DNA of 64,000 nt from JAHEGP01 sp963792875 (GCA_963792875.1 CAWBXV010000009.1:62001-126000); one strand, 5' to 3'. Counted from the first letter of the stretch, positions 25,077 to 34,446 are shown. A program made the numbers and translations. The notes: generated by a model not told the origin, from the sequence alone.

Positions 25077-25802
25077 CTAGTCGCCCTGCAACTGGGCCGC
25101 CACCTCGCTCGCCTCCAGATGTCGGACGTCGCGGCCGACGACCAGGTAGATGACGTACTCGGCAATGTTTCTGGCGTGATCGCCAACCCGCTCCAGCGCG
25201 CGCAGCGCCCAGATCACGTTCAGCAACCGGTCGATCTGACCCGGCTCCTGATGCATCTGCGCCACCATCCCGCGCAGGGCCGCGCCGTACTCGAGATCGG
25301 CCACCTCCTCCTCCCGCACTACGGCCAGGGCGGGCTCGGCATCGAGCCGGGCCAGCGCATCGAGCGCCACGCGCAGCATTTCGCACACGCGCTCTCCCAG
25401 CCTGTGCACTTCAGCGATACCCGGTGCGCCGCGCCCACCGCTGGCGGACAACTGAATGGCCTGGCGGGCGATCTTGGCGGCCTCGTCGCCGATCCGCTCC
25501 AGATCGGTATTGAGCTTGCCGATGGCGATCACCAGGCGCAGATCGCTGGCCGCCGGTTGACGCCGCGCCAGTATGCGGGCGCACTGCTCGTCGATGGAGA
25601 CCTCCATGGCGTCGACGCTGCTGTCGTCGTCCAGAATCCGCTGCGCGACGCCGGTATCGCCGCGCACCAGCGCGCCGACCGCCTGCGCGACGTGCTTCTC
25701 GACCAGCCCCCCCATGGCCATGAGGTGGTTCTTCAGAGCGTCCAGTTCACGATTGTACTGCGCCGATATATGCTGCGTGTAACCCGCTTCCATCCTGTTC
25801 AT
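25077..25802 (-). CDS. phoU: Phosphate signalling protein PhoU
   Basis: 241 residues, the same length as E. coli PhoU. PhoU links the Pst transporter to PhoR and holds the Pho regulon off when phosphate is plentiful. Two three-helix PhoU repeats are visible, with the metal-site motifs ERIGDEA (about 80-90) and ERVGDHARNIAEYV (about 190-205). ATG 25802 is used; GTG at 25811 is possible. It is the seventh gene of the phoB-phoU operon, 16 bases after pstB. Confidence 0.95.
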   Translation of the reverse strand: MNRMEAGYTQHISAQYNRELDALKNHLMAMGGLVEKHVAQAVGALVRGDTGVAQRILDDDSSVDAMEVSIDEQCARILARRQPAASDLRLVIAIGKLNTDLERIGDEAAKIARQAIQLSASGGRGAPGIAEVHRLGERVCEMLRVALDALARLDAEPALAVVREEEVADLEYGAALRGMVAQMHQEPGQIDRLLNVIWALRALERVGDHARNIAEYVIYLVVGRDVRHLEASEVAAQLQGD

Positions 25803-25818
25803 TGCTCTCACCCCAGCA

Positions 25819-26679
25819 TCAACCGTAACGGCCCGTGATGTAGTCTTCCGTCTGCTTCAGCGACGGGTTGGTAAACAGCGCCGCGGTGTCATCGAATTCG
25901 ACCACCCGCCCCAGGTGCATGAAGGCCGTGTAATCGGATACGCGGGCCGCCTGCTGCATGTTATGCGTGACAATGACGATGGTATAACGTTCCTTCAGGT
26001 GGTAGATCAGCTCCTCGATCTTCAAGGTGGAGAGCGGATCGAGCGCCGATGCCGGCTCATCCAGCAGCAGTACCTCCGGCTCAACGGCAATGGTGCGGGC
26101 GATGACCAGGCGCTGCTGCTGACCGCCCGATAAGGTCAGCGCGCTATCGCGCAGCCGGTCTTTCACCTCGTCCCACAATGCTGCCGCCACCAGCGACCGC
26201 TCGACCACCTCGTCGAGAATGCGCCGGCTCCTGATACCTTGAATGCGCAGTCCGTAGGCGACATTGTCATAGACGGACTTGGGAAAGGGGTTGGGCTTCT
26301 GGAACACCATGCCGACGCGACGCCGCAGCTGCGGCAGGTCGATACCGCGCCGATAGATGTCTTCGCCGTCGATCAGCACCCGCCCCTCCAGGCGGCAGCC
26401 GTCCAGCAGCTCGTTCATGCGGTTGAAGCAGCGCAGCAGGGTCGTCTTGCCGCAGCCGCTGGGCCCGATCAGGGCGGTGATGCGGTTCCTGGGCACCGCC
26501 AGATCGATGTCGCAGAGAACGCGCTGCGCCTCTCCCAGATAGAGGTTGAGGCTCTCGGCGCGCAGGCAGACCGCCTCGGCGCCGGTATCGGCCAGCTCAG
26601 CTGCGCCGGGCGCAGGCCGCGACGCCGGGCCCTCGCCGGCCATCGACCACGACGGCGGTGCAGCACCTCGCTTCAGCAT
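25819..26679 (-). CDS. pstB: Phosphate ABC transporter ATP-binding protein
   Basis: 286-residue ATPase of the high-affinity phosphate importer PstSCAB. Walker A GPSGCGKTT is at 72-80, the phosphate-subfamily signature VGMVFQKPNPFP follows, then LSGGQQQR and Walker B VLLLDEP. The first about 35 residues are a non-conserved Pro/Ala-rich extension. The ATG at 26679 overlaps the pstA TGA by one base (TGATG), indicating coupling. The frame is open far upstream, but only as the antiphase of pstA. Confidence 0.95.
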   Translation of the reverse strand: MLKRGAAPPSWSMAGEGPASRPAPGAAELADTGAEAVCLRAESLNLYLGEAQRVLCDIDLAVPRNRITALIGPSGCGKTTLLRCFNRMNELLDGCRLEGRVLIDGEDIYRRGIDLPQLRRRVGMVFQKPNPFPKSVYDNVAYGLRIQGIRSRRILDEVVERSLVAAALWDEVKDRLRDSALTLSGGQQQRLVIARTIAVEPEVLLLDEPASALDPLSTLKIEELIYHLKERYTIVIVTHNMQQAARVSDYTAFMHLGRVVEFDDTAALFTNPSLKQTEDYITGRYG

Positions 26680-28352
26680 CAGCTCTCCAGTATCCGGTAT
26701 TTCTGCCGCAGCCGGTTGCGCAGCACGATGGCAGACAGGTTCAGCAGAAACACGACCACGACCAGCAGCAGCGCGGTGAGGTAGACCAGCGCCTGCGACG
26801 CCTCGATCTGCGCGCTCTGGAATCCCAGGTCGTAGATATGATACCCCAGGTGCATGAACTTGCGTTCGAGGTGCAGATACGGAAAGTGGCCGTCTACCGG
26901 CAGGTCCGGCGCCACCTTGACGACGCCCACCAGCATCAGGGGCGCAACCTCCCCGGCCGCACGGGCCACCGCCAGAATCAGCCCGGTGATCAGGGCTGGA
27001 CTGGCGGTGGGCAGCACCACCCGCGCGACCGTCTGCCAGCGCGTCGCCCCCAGCGACAGGCTCGCCTCGCGCAGCGAGCGGGGCAGGCGCTCGAGCCCCT
27101 CCTCGGTGGCCACGATCACCACCGGCAAGGTCAGCAGGGCCAGCGTCAGCGAGGCCCAGAACAACCCCGGGGTGCCGAAGGTCGGGGCCGGCAGCGCCTC
27201 GGGGAAAAACCACCGGTCGATGCTGCCGCCCACCGAATAGACGAAGAATCCCAGCCCGAACAGCCCGTACACGATCGACGGCACGCCGGCCAGATTGTGC
27301 AATGCGACCCGGATGAGGCCGGTCAGCCAACCCTGGCGGGCGTATTCCCGCAGGTAAACGGCCGCCAGCACGCCAAAGGGCATCACCAGCACCGACATCA
27401 GCAGGACCAGCAGCACCGTGCCGAAGATGGCGGGAAAGATGCCGTTCACCGCGCCCTGGCCGCGGGGACCGGTGGAGAGAAATTCCCACAGGCGCTGCGC
27501 ATACAGCCGGACCTTGTCACCAACGGCCATGGCGTTGGGGCGATAGACCCGCACCACCTGGGCGAGCGGCAGGGTATGCAGGGCGCCGTCCGCCGTGCGC
27601 AGGGTGAAGGTGTCGCGCTCGAGTTCCCGATACCGTTCGCCCAGTTCCCGCTGCAGCTGCCCGTACTCCTGCTGCAGCCGCGCGCGCGCGCTGGCCGTGC
27701 GCGCCGCCACACCCGCGCCAGCGCCGGCCAAGCCCAGCTCGGCCTTGCGCTCGCTCAGCCGCAGGCGTTCAAGCTCCAGGTTCAGTGCCGCCACGCGCCC
27801 GGCCTGCAGGGCGTGCAGCTGGCGCCGCTGCGCGTCGGCGCGATCGATCTGCCGCTGCAGGGCATCCCAGTCCGCCGCCCCCGCCGGGGCGGTGCGCCCC
27901 TTGGGAGAGGCACCCGGATCCACCAGATAGCCGTAGAGGTAGCCCGCATCCGTGCGCTCCACCACCATCAGTTCGGGCGGCGCGCGCCGTGCCTCGATGC
28001 GGTCACGCAGCAGCCAGCGGAATTCCTGTGCCTGCACCTCGCCGCCGAGCTGCATCAGCGTGCGGTAGGCGGCGCCATGCCGCCGCGCGCCAGCGAGTCC
28101 AGCCGCCTCGACCCAGGACTCGGGCAGCGCCTGGGTCAGGCGCTCCTGGCCGACCACCGCCTGCAGCGACCCGCCAGCCTCCCGATACTGCAGCTCCACC
28201 ACCGGTACCGGCCAGAAGATGCCCAGGCCGCGCACCGCGAGCAGTCCGATCAGGCCCACTACGGCCAGCAGGCACAGCCCGACGCAGGCCGCGCTCAGCC
28301 AGACCATGGGCTCACCGCCCCGGCACCATTCCGACCAACGCCCCCGCGCCAT
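26679..28352 (-). CDS. pstA: Phosphate ABC transporter permease PstA, large form
   Basis: 557-residue inner-membrane permease. After an N-terminal helix (about 17-45), an extra extracytoplasmic/coiled region of some 200 residues precedes the standard PstA core of six helices (from about residue 290), including the ABC permease EAA-type loop SLREASLSLGATRWQT. E. coli PstA has 296 residues; the enlarged form is known from other marine gammaproteobacteria. ATG 28352 lies three bases after the pstC stop. Confidence 0.93.
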   Translation of the reverse strand: MARGRWSEWCRGGEPMVWLSAACVGLCLLAVVGLIGLLAVRGLGIFWPVPVVELQYREAGGSLQAVVGQERLTQALPESWVEAAGLAGARRHGAAYRTLMQLGGEVQAQEFRWLLRDRIEARRAPPELMVVERTDAGYLYGYLVDPGASPKGRTAPAGAADWDALQRQIDRADAQRRQLHALQAGRVAALNLELERLRLSERKAELGLAGAGAGVAARTASARARLQQEYGQLQRELGERYRELERDTFTLRTADGALHTLPLAQVVRVYRPNAMAVGDKVRLYAQRLWEFLSTGPRGQGAVNGIFPAIFGTVLLVLLMSVLVMPFGVLAAVYLREYARQGWLTGLIRVALHNLAGVPSIVYGLFGLGFFVYSVGGSIDRWFFPEALPAPTFGTPGLFWASLTLALLTLPVVIVATEEGLERLPRSLREASLSLGATRWQTVARVVLPTASPALITGLILAVARAAGEVAPLMLVGVVKVAPDLPVDGHFPYLHLERKFMHLGYHIYDLGFQSAQIEASQALVYLTALLLVVVVFLLNLSAIVLRNRLRQKYRILES

Positions 28353-28355
28353 GGT

Positions 28356-30521
28356 TCAGAGGCTCCGATAGCGCCGGCGCATGCGCTGACGCAGCAGCTC
28401 TGCCGGGGTATTGCACAGCAGGGTGAAACCCAGCAGCACCAGACCGGACAGGAACAGCACCCGGTAGTGCGTGCCGCCCAGTTCGGCCTCCGGCACCTCC
28501 ATCGCCACACTGGCGGCGACACTGCGCAACCCCTCGAACAGATTCACATCCAGCAGCGGGGTGTTGCCCGAGGCCATCAGCACGATCATGGTCTCACCCA
28601 GCGCGCGGCCGCAACCGATCATGGCCGCAGAGAGTATCGCCGGGCTGGCGATGGGCAGCACCACCCCCACCAGCGTCTGCCACGGCCGCGCACCCAGCGC
28701 CAGCGCACCCTGCGTGAGGTGGGGCGGCACCGAAAACAGCGCATCCTCGGCGATCGAGAAGATGCTCGGCACGATGGCGAAGCCCAGGGCGACGCCGACC
28801 ACCAGCGCGTTGCGCTGCTGAAACGCCACGCCCAGGTCGCGGCTGAGCCACAGCGTGAAGTCGCCACCGAACCATGTGCTCTCCAGCAGCGGCGCGCAGC
28901 GAAAGCAGCCCACGAAGAAGGCTGCCAGCACCGGCACCACCAGCACGCCCTGCAGGCCGGTCGGCAGCCGCTGCGACAGCGCCGGCGGCAGCGCGTGCCA
29001 GGCCGCCGCAGCGCCCAGCACCGCCAGCGGCCACAGCAGCGCCGCCAGCAGCGCGCCCAGCAGATTCGCCTCCAGCAGCGGCGCCAGCCACAAGGCCGCC
29101 ACAAATCCCAGGATGACGGTGGGCAGCGCCTCCATCAGCTCGACCATGGGCTTCACATAGCGGCGCACGCCGGGGTCCATGAAGTGGGCCGTGTAGATGG
29201 CGCCGCCCACACCGAGCGGCAACGCCAGCAGCAGGGCCACGAAGGCGGCCTTCAGGGTGCCGAAGACCAGCGGCACGAGACTCATCTTGGGCTCGAAACC
29301 GTCGCCGGAAGCGGCGGGCTGCCAGCTGAAGCGGGCCTGTGCATCGTCTTCATAGGCCACCCTGCCCCACAGGCTGTGCCAGGAGACCTCCGGGTGCGCG
29401 TTGGCCACGCGCCACCACGCCATGCGGCCGTCGCCGAACTCCAGCAGCAGGCGCCCGGCATCGGCCGACAGCGCCAGGTGCAGGGGCGTGGCAGCGGCCA
29501 GCGCGCGCTGCTGCCAGAGGCGCTGCGACGTCGCATTGACCAGCCACAGGGCGCCGCCGGCGTCGATGGCGGCAAAGCCCTGGCGGTGCTGCTCGGCTGC
29601 CAGCAGCAACAGGGGCTGCGGGCCGCTGTCAAACGTTCGCACTGCCTTCAGCGCCGCGACCTCGCCGCCCGGCAACTGCCACTGGGTGGCGCCCCCCGAC
29701 GCCCAGGCCGTCACCAGCGACCGCCCCCCCGGCAGCAGCGCCATGGCGGTGACCGCCCGCCCGCCGGGGCCGCCTGGGAGAGGCGCCAGGCGCCGCCCGC
29801 TGCGCGCCACCGGGTGCAGGGCGCCGCCGGCGTCGAGCAGCATCAGCCGCTGTCCACCGGGCACCACGACCACCCCGCTCACGGCCGCCGGCGGCGGTGC
29901 ATCCCAACTCAGCAGCTGCATCTGCCGCGGCGCATCGGCCACCAACGCCGCGGCGACGGCGCCGCCACCCGCGCCGACCAGCAGCACGCCGTCGTCGCCG
30001 CTGTCAATGCCCAGCGCCCGCAGGGGCGCGCCGTCCAGCAGGGGAAAAGGTGCGGGCCCCAGGGGATAGGTGATCGCTTCCTCAGCCCCCCCGTCGGGCA
30101 CCTCGAACACGATGGCCGAGCCATCCGACAACCCCGCCGCCAGCCGGCCCGGCCGGCTGCTGTCGGCGACCACCCGCTCGATCGCCGCCCGCGCGGGCAG
30201 ATCGAGCGACAACAGCCGGCGCACCGCGCCATCCCGCCCGGAGAACACCACCACGCCCCCCGAGGCCGTCACGCGCAGTCCCCCATCGGCCCCGTCGCCG
30301 GCTGCCAGATAGACCGACCGCCCCCGATCTGCGGCCGGCAGCGCATACTCCACCAGCGGGTCGACGGCGGCGCTGCGAAACAATGGCGCCACCTGAAAAA
30401 GCAGGTACAGGATGATCAGCAGCAGGGCGAGGATGACGCCCAGCCCTCCCGCGCGAATGACGCCGGCGGCCACGCGGTCGACGACGGCACTGATCCGCTG
30501 CCCACGCCCGCCGCTGCTCAA
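28356..30521 (-). CDS. pstC: Phosphate ABC transporter permease PstC, large form
   Basis: 721-residue permease partner of PstA. A first helix (about 15-40) is followed by a periplasmic insert of about 370 residues rich in beta-strands and Gly (propeller-like), then the conserved PstC permease core from about residue 430 with the loop LTQGALALGARPWQT. E. coli PstC has 319 residues. The proposed start is TTG 30521, which overlaps the pstS TGA in a TTGA sequence; no ATG or GTG begins the protein near there. The frame stays open upstream only antiphase to pstS. Confidence 0.9.
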   Translation of the reverse strand: MSSGGRGQRISAVVDRVAAGVIRAGGLGVILALLLIILYLLFQVAPLFRSAAVDPLVEYALPAADRGRSVYLAAGDGADGGLRVTASGGVVVFSGRDGAVRRLLSLDLPARAAIERVVADSSRPGRLAAGLSDGSAIVFEVPDGGAEEAITYPLGPAPFPLLDGAPLRALGIDSGDDGVLLVGAGGGAVAAALVADAPRQMQLLSWDAPPPAAVSGVVVVPGGQRLMLLDAGGALHPVARSGRRLAPLPGGPGGRAVTAMALLPGGRSLVTAWASGGATQWQLPGGEVAALKAVRTFDSGPQPLLLLAAEQHRQGFAAIDAGGALWLVNATSQRLWQQRALAAATPLHLALSADAGRLLLEFGDGRMAWWRVANAHPEVSWHSLWGRVAYEDDAQARFSWQPAASGDGFEPKMSLVPLVFGTLKAAFVALLLALPLGVGGAIYTAHFMDPGVRRYVKPMVELMEALPTVILGFVAALWLAPLLEANLLGALLAALLWPLAVLGAAAAWHALPPALSQRLPTGLQGVLVVPVLAAFFVGCFRCAPLLESTWFGGDFTLWLSRDLGVAFQQRNALVVGVALGFAIVPSIFSIAEDALFSVPPHLTQGALALGARPWQTLVGVVLPIASPAILSAAMIGCGRALGETMIVLMASGNTPLLDVNLFEGLRSVAASVAMEVPEAELGGTHYRVLFLSGLVLLGFTLLCNTPAELLRQRMRRRYRSL

Positions 30522-31587
30522 GGGCCGAGCTCGCGCAGCTGCCGCCGGGCCATGTCGGCCGCCAGGGGGATATAGCCCTCCTTGACCACCAGCCGCTGTC
30601 CGCTGCTGGACAGCACGAAGCGCAGAAACTCCGCCTCGACCGGCGCCAGCGCCTCGCCGGGGCGGCGGTTGAGGTAGATGTGCAGATAGCGCGTCAGCGG
30701 ATACCTGCCGGCCTGGACGTTGCCGACGGTGGCCGCGACATACTCGCCAGACGCGGCCTGACGCACCGGCAGCGCCCGCACGCCCGCCATGGCGTAGCCC
30801 ATGCCGGCATACCCCACGCCATTGAGCGAGGCGGCGACGGCCTGTGCCACCGACGACGAACCCGGCAGCTCGTTCAGGCTGCTGCGGAAGTCTCCGCCGC
30901 ACAGCACCCGCTGCCTGAAGTAGCCATAGGTGCCCGACGCGGAGCTGCGCCCGTACAGTGCGATCGGGCGCCGCTGCCAGACCCCTGACAGGCCCAGCTC
31001 CGACCAGTAGTGCAGGGCTGCGGCGCAGCTGCGGGCGCGCCGCAGCGGCGGCTGCGCGAAAACATCGCGTCGACCTGGGCGAGTGAAATGCCTTCGAGGG
31101 GGTTGTACTCATTCACGTACAGCGCGATGGCATCCACCGCCACCACCAGCTCCAGCGGCGGATAGCCATGGTGGCGCTCGAAGGCCAGGCGCTCGGACGC
31201 CGTCATGGGACGGCTCATGGGGCCGATATCGGCAGTACCCTGGGTCAGCGCAGGGGGCGCGGTGGACGAACCGGCCGCCTGCATCTGCAGATTGACGCCG
31301 GGATAGATGCGCTGAAAGCGCTCCGACCACAGCGCCATCAGGTTGGCCATGGTATCCGAGCCGACGCTGGACAGATTGCCGGCAACGCCGCTGACCGGCG
31401 TATAGCGCGCCGCGCCAGCAGCAACCGGCTCGATCGCGGCGTCGGCCCAGGCGGCGCCGCTGCCCGGCCACCCCGGCAGCATGACGGGCATTGCCGCCAG
31501 CAGGCAGCTCGACCTCAGGGCGCGGGCGCGCAGGCGCGCCGGCCACAAGCGCCGCCGATGGCAGTCGTGTGCCGGGCCCCGGGGCAT
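30518..31587 (-). pseudogene. pstS: Phosphate-binding protein PstS, frameshifted
   Basis: Periplasmic phosphate-binding lipid-free PstS in two frames. Frame one starts at ATG 31587 (GGAGG seven bases upstream), has an Arg-rich signal peptide ending at about AAWADA, and the PstS landmarks SSVGSDTM, GSSTAPPAL and GPMSRPM. It reads normally to VDAMF near 31062. The matching continuation (ALHYWSELGL, SSASGTYGYF, CGGDF...GSSSVAQAV, then YLHIYLNR to the stop at 30518) is in another frame. Loss of one T from the T-run at 31059-31062, or gain of a CG pair at 31054-31058, explains the break. Joined length would be about 356 residues. Either decay or a sequence error; the intact downstream coupling to pstC favours a functional parent. 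Confidence 0.85.
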
Positions 31588-31633
31588 CACCCTGCCTCCG
31601 ACGGAACCAGCAGCGGCCACCCATGCCTGCCTC

Positions 31634-32959
31634 TCAACATGAGCGGCGCTCCGCTGGACTCGCCACGGCGCTGACGCGCGAGAGCGGGAACACGCAGCGG
31701 AACGTACTGCCCCGCCCGCGCTCGCTGGCAATCTCCAGCATGCCCTGATGGCGCATCAGCACGTGCTTGACGATGGCCAGGCCAAGGCCGGTGCCCCCGG
31801 TGGCCTGCGAGCGGCTGCTGTCGACGCGGTAGAAGCGCTCAGTCAAACGCGGTATGTGTTCGGCGTCGATGCCCTCGCCGTCGTCGCTGACCTCGAACAC
31901 CGCGCGCCGCTTTTCCACGCGCCAGGCCACCGCCACGGCGCCCGCCTTACCCGAATATTTGCAGGCGTTGTTGATCAGGTTGCCGAAGGCGCTGTGGATC
32001 TCGCTCTCCTGTCCGAGCAGCGCACGGTTGGCATCGACCGCCACGGTGATGGTCTTGCCCATGCCCACGGTACAGGCGACGTCGGACACCAGTCGGTCCA
32101 CCAGCGCCTGCACATCGATCAGCTGCAACTGCTGCGGCGTCGGCAGCGACTCGAGGCGCGACAGCATGGTCAGGTCGCTCACCAGCGCCTCCATGCGCGC
32201 GGTCTGCGACAGCAGCTGGGGCAGCACGCGCTCCAGCACGGCCACCCGCCGCGGTTCATCGACATCGCGCAGCATCTCCAGGTAGCCGCTGACGACGGTC
32301 AACGGGGTCCGCAGCTCATGGGAGACATTGGCAATGAAATCGACCCGCATCTGCTCGAGCCGCTTCAGCTTGGTGACATCCCTGGCAAACAGCAGGCGGT
32401 TGCCGTTGCCGAAGCCGTGAATCTCGAACTGCAGCATCAACCCCGCCTTGCGGGGAGACGGCAGCTCCAGGGGTTCGCCGAATTCCCCGCGCTGCAGATA
32501 GCGCACGAAGTCGGGGTCCCGCAGCAGATTGTTCAGCAGGCGCCCGGTATCCTGCCGGTGATCGACGCCCAGCAACTCCCTGGCACGCGGGTTGCCCCAG
32601 ACGATGGCGCCGCTCTGGTCGACCATCACCACCGCATCGGGCACCGACATGGCGGCCTCGCGCAGATAGCGCGTCTGAGCCAGCATGGCCTCCCATTCCC
32701 GCGCGGCGACGCGCTGGTGCCGGTAGAGTGCGTCGAACAGCACAGACCACATGCCGCCGCCCTCGGGAGGCGGCCGCGCCGGATCCCCGGCGAGCCAGAC
32801 GGCCATCCTCGCAGCCTGGCTGAGGTGCCACAGCGCGTAGGCGAGGAGCGCCAGCCAGCTGCCCGGGAGCGGCTCCCCCACGATCTGGCCCAGCACGCCA
32901 CCGGCCGCAGCCACGCCGGCGAGCCTGGCGATCTCCCGCAGTACCAGCGCGCGCAGCAT
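31634..32959 (-). CDS. phoR: Phosphate regulon sensor histidine kinase
   Basis: 441 residues, the usual PhoR length. Two N-terminal helices (about 8-55) anchor it in the inner membrane without a large periplasmic loop, followed by a PAS domain (about 105-195), HisKA with phospho-acceptor His214 in NVSHELRTPL, and HATPase with DDGEGID and GGTGLGLAIVKH. It phosphorylates PhoB under phosphate starvation and is restrained by PhoU/Pst. It starts six bases after phoB. Confidence 0.95.
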   Translation of the reverse strand: MLRALVLREIARLAGVAAAGGVLGQIVGEPLPGSWLALLAYALWHLSQAARMAVWLAGDPARPPPEGGGMWSVLFDALYRHQRVAAREWEAMLAQTRYLREAAMSVPDAVVMVDQSGAIVWGNPRARELLGVDHRQDTGRLLNNLLRDPDFVRYLQRGEFGEPLELPSPRKAGLMLQFEIHGFGNGNRLLFARDVTKLKRLEQMRVDFIANVSHELRTPLTVVSGYLEMLRDVDEPRRVAVLERVLPQLLSQTARMEALVSDLTMLSRLESLPTPQQLQLIDVQALVDRLVSDVACTVGMGKTITVAVDANRALLGQESEIHSAFGNLINNACKYSGKAGAVAVAWRVEKRRAVFEVSDDGEGIDAEHIPRLTERFYRVDSSRSQATGGTGLGLAIVKHVLMRHQGMLEIASERGRGSTFRCVFPLSRVSAVASPAERRSC

Positions 32960-32965
32960 GACCGG

Positions 32966-33682
32966 CTAGCCGATACTGGTTGAGAAGCGATAGCCGGCGC
33001 CGCGCACGGTCTGCACGAGGTAACTGCAATCCAGCGCGGCGTCATCGGCCGGCTGCAGCGCTTTGCGCAGGCGCCGGATATGCACATCGACCGTGCGCTC
33101 ATCGACGTAGACGTTGGTACCCCACACCTGGTCCAGCAGCTGGCCGCGCGAATAGACGCGGTCGGGGTGGGTCATAAAGAAGTGCAGCAGGCGGAACTCC
33201 GTCGGCCCCATCTGCACCGGCTGACCGCCGATAGCAACGCGATGGCTGGCAGGGTCCAGCTGCAGCCGCCCCGCCTCCAGCGCGGCATCTTTCTGGCCGA
33301 ACTCGCTGCGCCGCAGCAGGGCATTGATGCGCGCGGTCAGTTCGCGGGGAGAGAACGGTTTGGTCACGTAATCGTCGGCGCCGGCATCCAGGCCCTGTAT
33401 CTTGTTGTCCTCCTCCGCGCGCGCGGTCAGCAGCATCACCGGTATGGAGGCCGTGGCGCTGTCGCGCTTGAGGCGTCGGATCAGCTCGATGCCGCTGGTC
33501 CCGGGCATCATCCAGTCCAGCAGGATCAGGTCGGGTCTCTGGTCGACCACGGCGACGTGGGCGACTGCGGCGTCAGCGGCTTCGATGCAGGCGAATCCCT
33601 CCAGTTCGAGCGACAGGCGCAGCAGTTCCCTGATGGGGGCCTCGTCATCGACGATCAGTATCGTGGCTTTCGTTTCACTCAT
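32966..33682 (-). CDS. phoB: Phosphate regulon response regulator
   Basis: OmpR/PhoB-family regulator of 238 residues. REC domain 1-125 with acidic pocket VDDE (11-14), phospho-acceptor Asp56 in LLDWMMPG and Lys in VTKPF. The winged-helix domain (about 140-235) shows PTEFRLLHFFM, RVYSRGQLLDQVWG and the recognition segment VDVHIRRLRKAL. ATG 33682 begins the domain; the frame is open 14 codons upstream. A Pho box at 33735-33752 indicates autoregulation of the whole operon. Confidence 0.95.
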   Translation of the reverse strand: MSETKATILIVDDEAPIRELLRLSLELEGFACIEAADAAVAHVAVVDQRPDLILLDWMMPGTSGIELIRRLKRDSATASIPVMLLTARAEEDNKIQGLDAGADDYVTKPFSPRELTARINALLRRSEFGQKDAALEAGRLQLDPASHRVAIGGQPVQMGPTEFRLLHFFMTHPDRVYSRGQLLDQVWGTNVYVDERTVDVHIRRLRKALQPADDAALDCSYLVQTVRGAGYRFSTSIG

Positions 33683-34175
33683 CGCAAATCCGTCGTTTCC
33701 CGGTGGCTGGGGGTGACCATTCAAATCGGGCCATGTGACAGCTTAATGACAGCCGGGGGCCGCAACCCTGGACCGGGAAAGGCCGGCAGCAGGCGCCATC
33801 ACTTAGAACGATTGCCTATCAAAGCATGACAAAATGTCATGAAAAGTAATAAAAACTGCTACTCTCATTTCTATGCTCTTGTTTTTTAATGGCTAATTCA
33901 AGCGCACGCGGCAGGAGCACGCTGCCGGCAGCACACACAGCGTTCGCGCCTCGGTCGACAGCCTGCGGTAACGCGTGATTTACTGTCATTGACAGGATGC
34001 CTTATATGCCCAGAAGTCAACGCCAAACAATAATATCCGACATTGATCCAATCGCTTTTGCGATCTGCTGGTCGCACCACCATCGCTACACTCTGGCAAT
34101 CTCATTGTATCAACCATGGCGTCCGGCCCTAGCGGTTCCGGCAGGCTATTACCGTGGAAGAAACGAGGAAAACCT
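33683..34175. promoter_or_regulatory. Divergent control region phoB / rmf
   Basis: 493 AT-rich bases with no gene that I can support. Besides the Pho box it contains two perfect inverted repeats: CATGACAAAATGTCATG at 33825-33841 and CTGTCATTGACAG at 33983-33995. Neither has the direct-repeat layout of a Pho box. Start sites for phoB (left) and rmf (right) must both lie here. Confidence 0.6.
33735..33752 (-). promoter_or_regulatory. Pho box upstream of phoB
   Basis: The minus strand reads CTGTCATTAAGCTGTCAC: two direct 7-base half-sites (CTGTCAT and CTGTCAC) with a 4-base AT-rich spacer, an almost exact match to the PhoB consensus. It lies 53 bases before the phoB ATG. Confidence 0.88.
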
Positions 34176-34388
34176 ATGAAAAGACAGAAGCGCGATATGA
34201 ACGACAGGGCGTATCACCGAGGCTATCACGCGGGGCTGGACGGCAAGCCCAAGGACAAGTGCCCGCATGCCGCCGGCGAAACCCGCCAGCAATGGCTGCA
34301 CGGCTGGAGCGAAGGCCGCAGTGACAGCTGGGCATCGCTCAGCGGCATCGCCGCCCTGAGCCAGGTCGCCCGTCACGAACTCGCCTAG
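34176..34388 (+). CDS. rmf: Ribosome modulation factor
   Basis: RMF binds 70S ribosomes and drives their pairing into inactive 100S dimers in stationary phase or starvation. The protein has 70 residues (E. coli 55). The start MKRQKRD is identical to E. coli, and RGYHAGLDGKPKDKCPH...QWLHGWSEG matches the rest of the family. The extra C-terminal 15 residues are not conserved. ATG 34176 has AGGAAA upstream. It is followed by a strong terminator, so it is a single-gene unit. Confidence 0.95.
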   Translation: MKRQKRDMNDRAYHRGYHAGLDGKPKDKCPHAAGETRQQWLHGWSEGRSDSWASLSGIAALSQVARHELA

Positions 34389-34410
34389 GTAGCGGCAGCA
34401 AGGCATCCGT

Positions 34411-34435
34411 GCCCGCCACCTGGCGGGCTTTTTTT
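34411..34435 (+). terminator. Intrinsic terminator of rmf
   Basis: GCCCGCC and GGCGGGC form a perfect 7-bp stem around ACCT, followed by seven T residues. Confidence 0.9.
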
Positions 34436-34446
34436 GACCCCGCAGC

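Noticed and set aside
26658..30575. Plus-strand open frame of about 1,300 codons opposite pstB-pstA-pstC
   Set aside because: It is Gln/Arg/His-rich, has no domain motifs and mirrors the GC-rich codon pattern of the real minus-strand genes.
33825..33841. Second Pho box
   Set aside because: It is an inverted repeat with 3-base centre, not two direct 7-base half-sites spaced by four.
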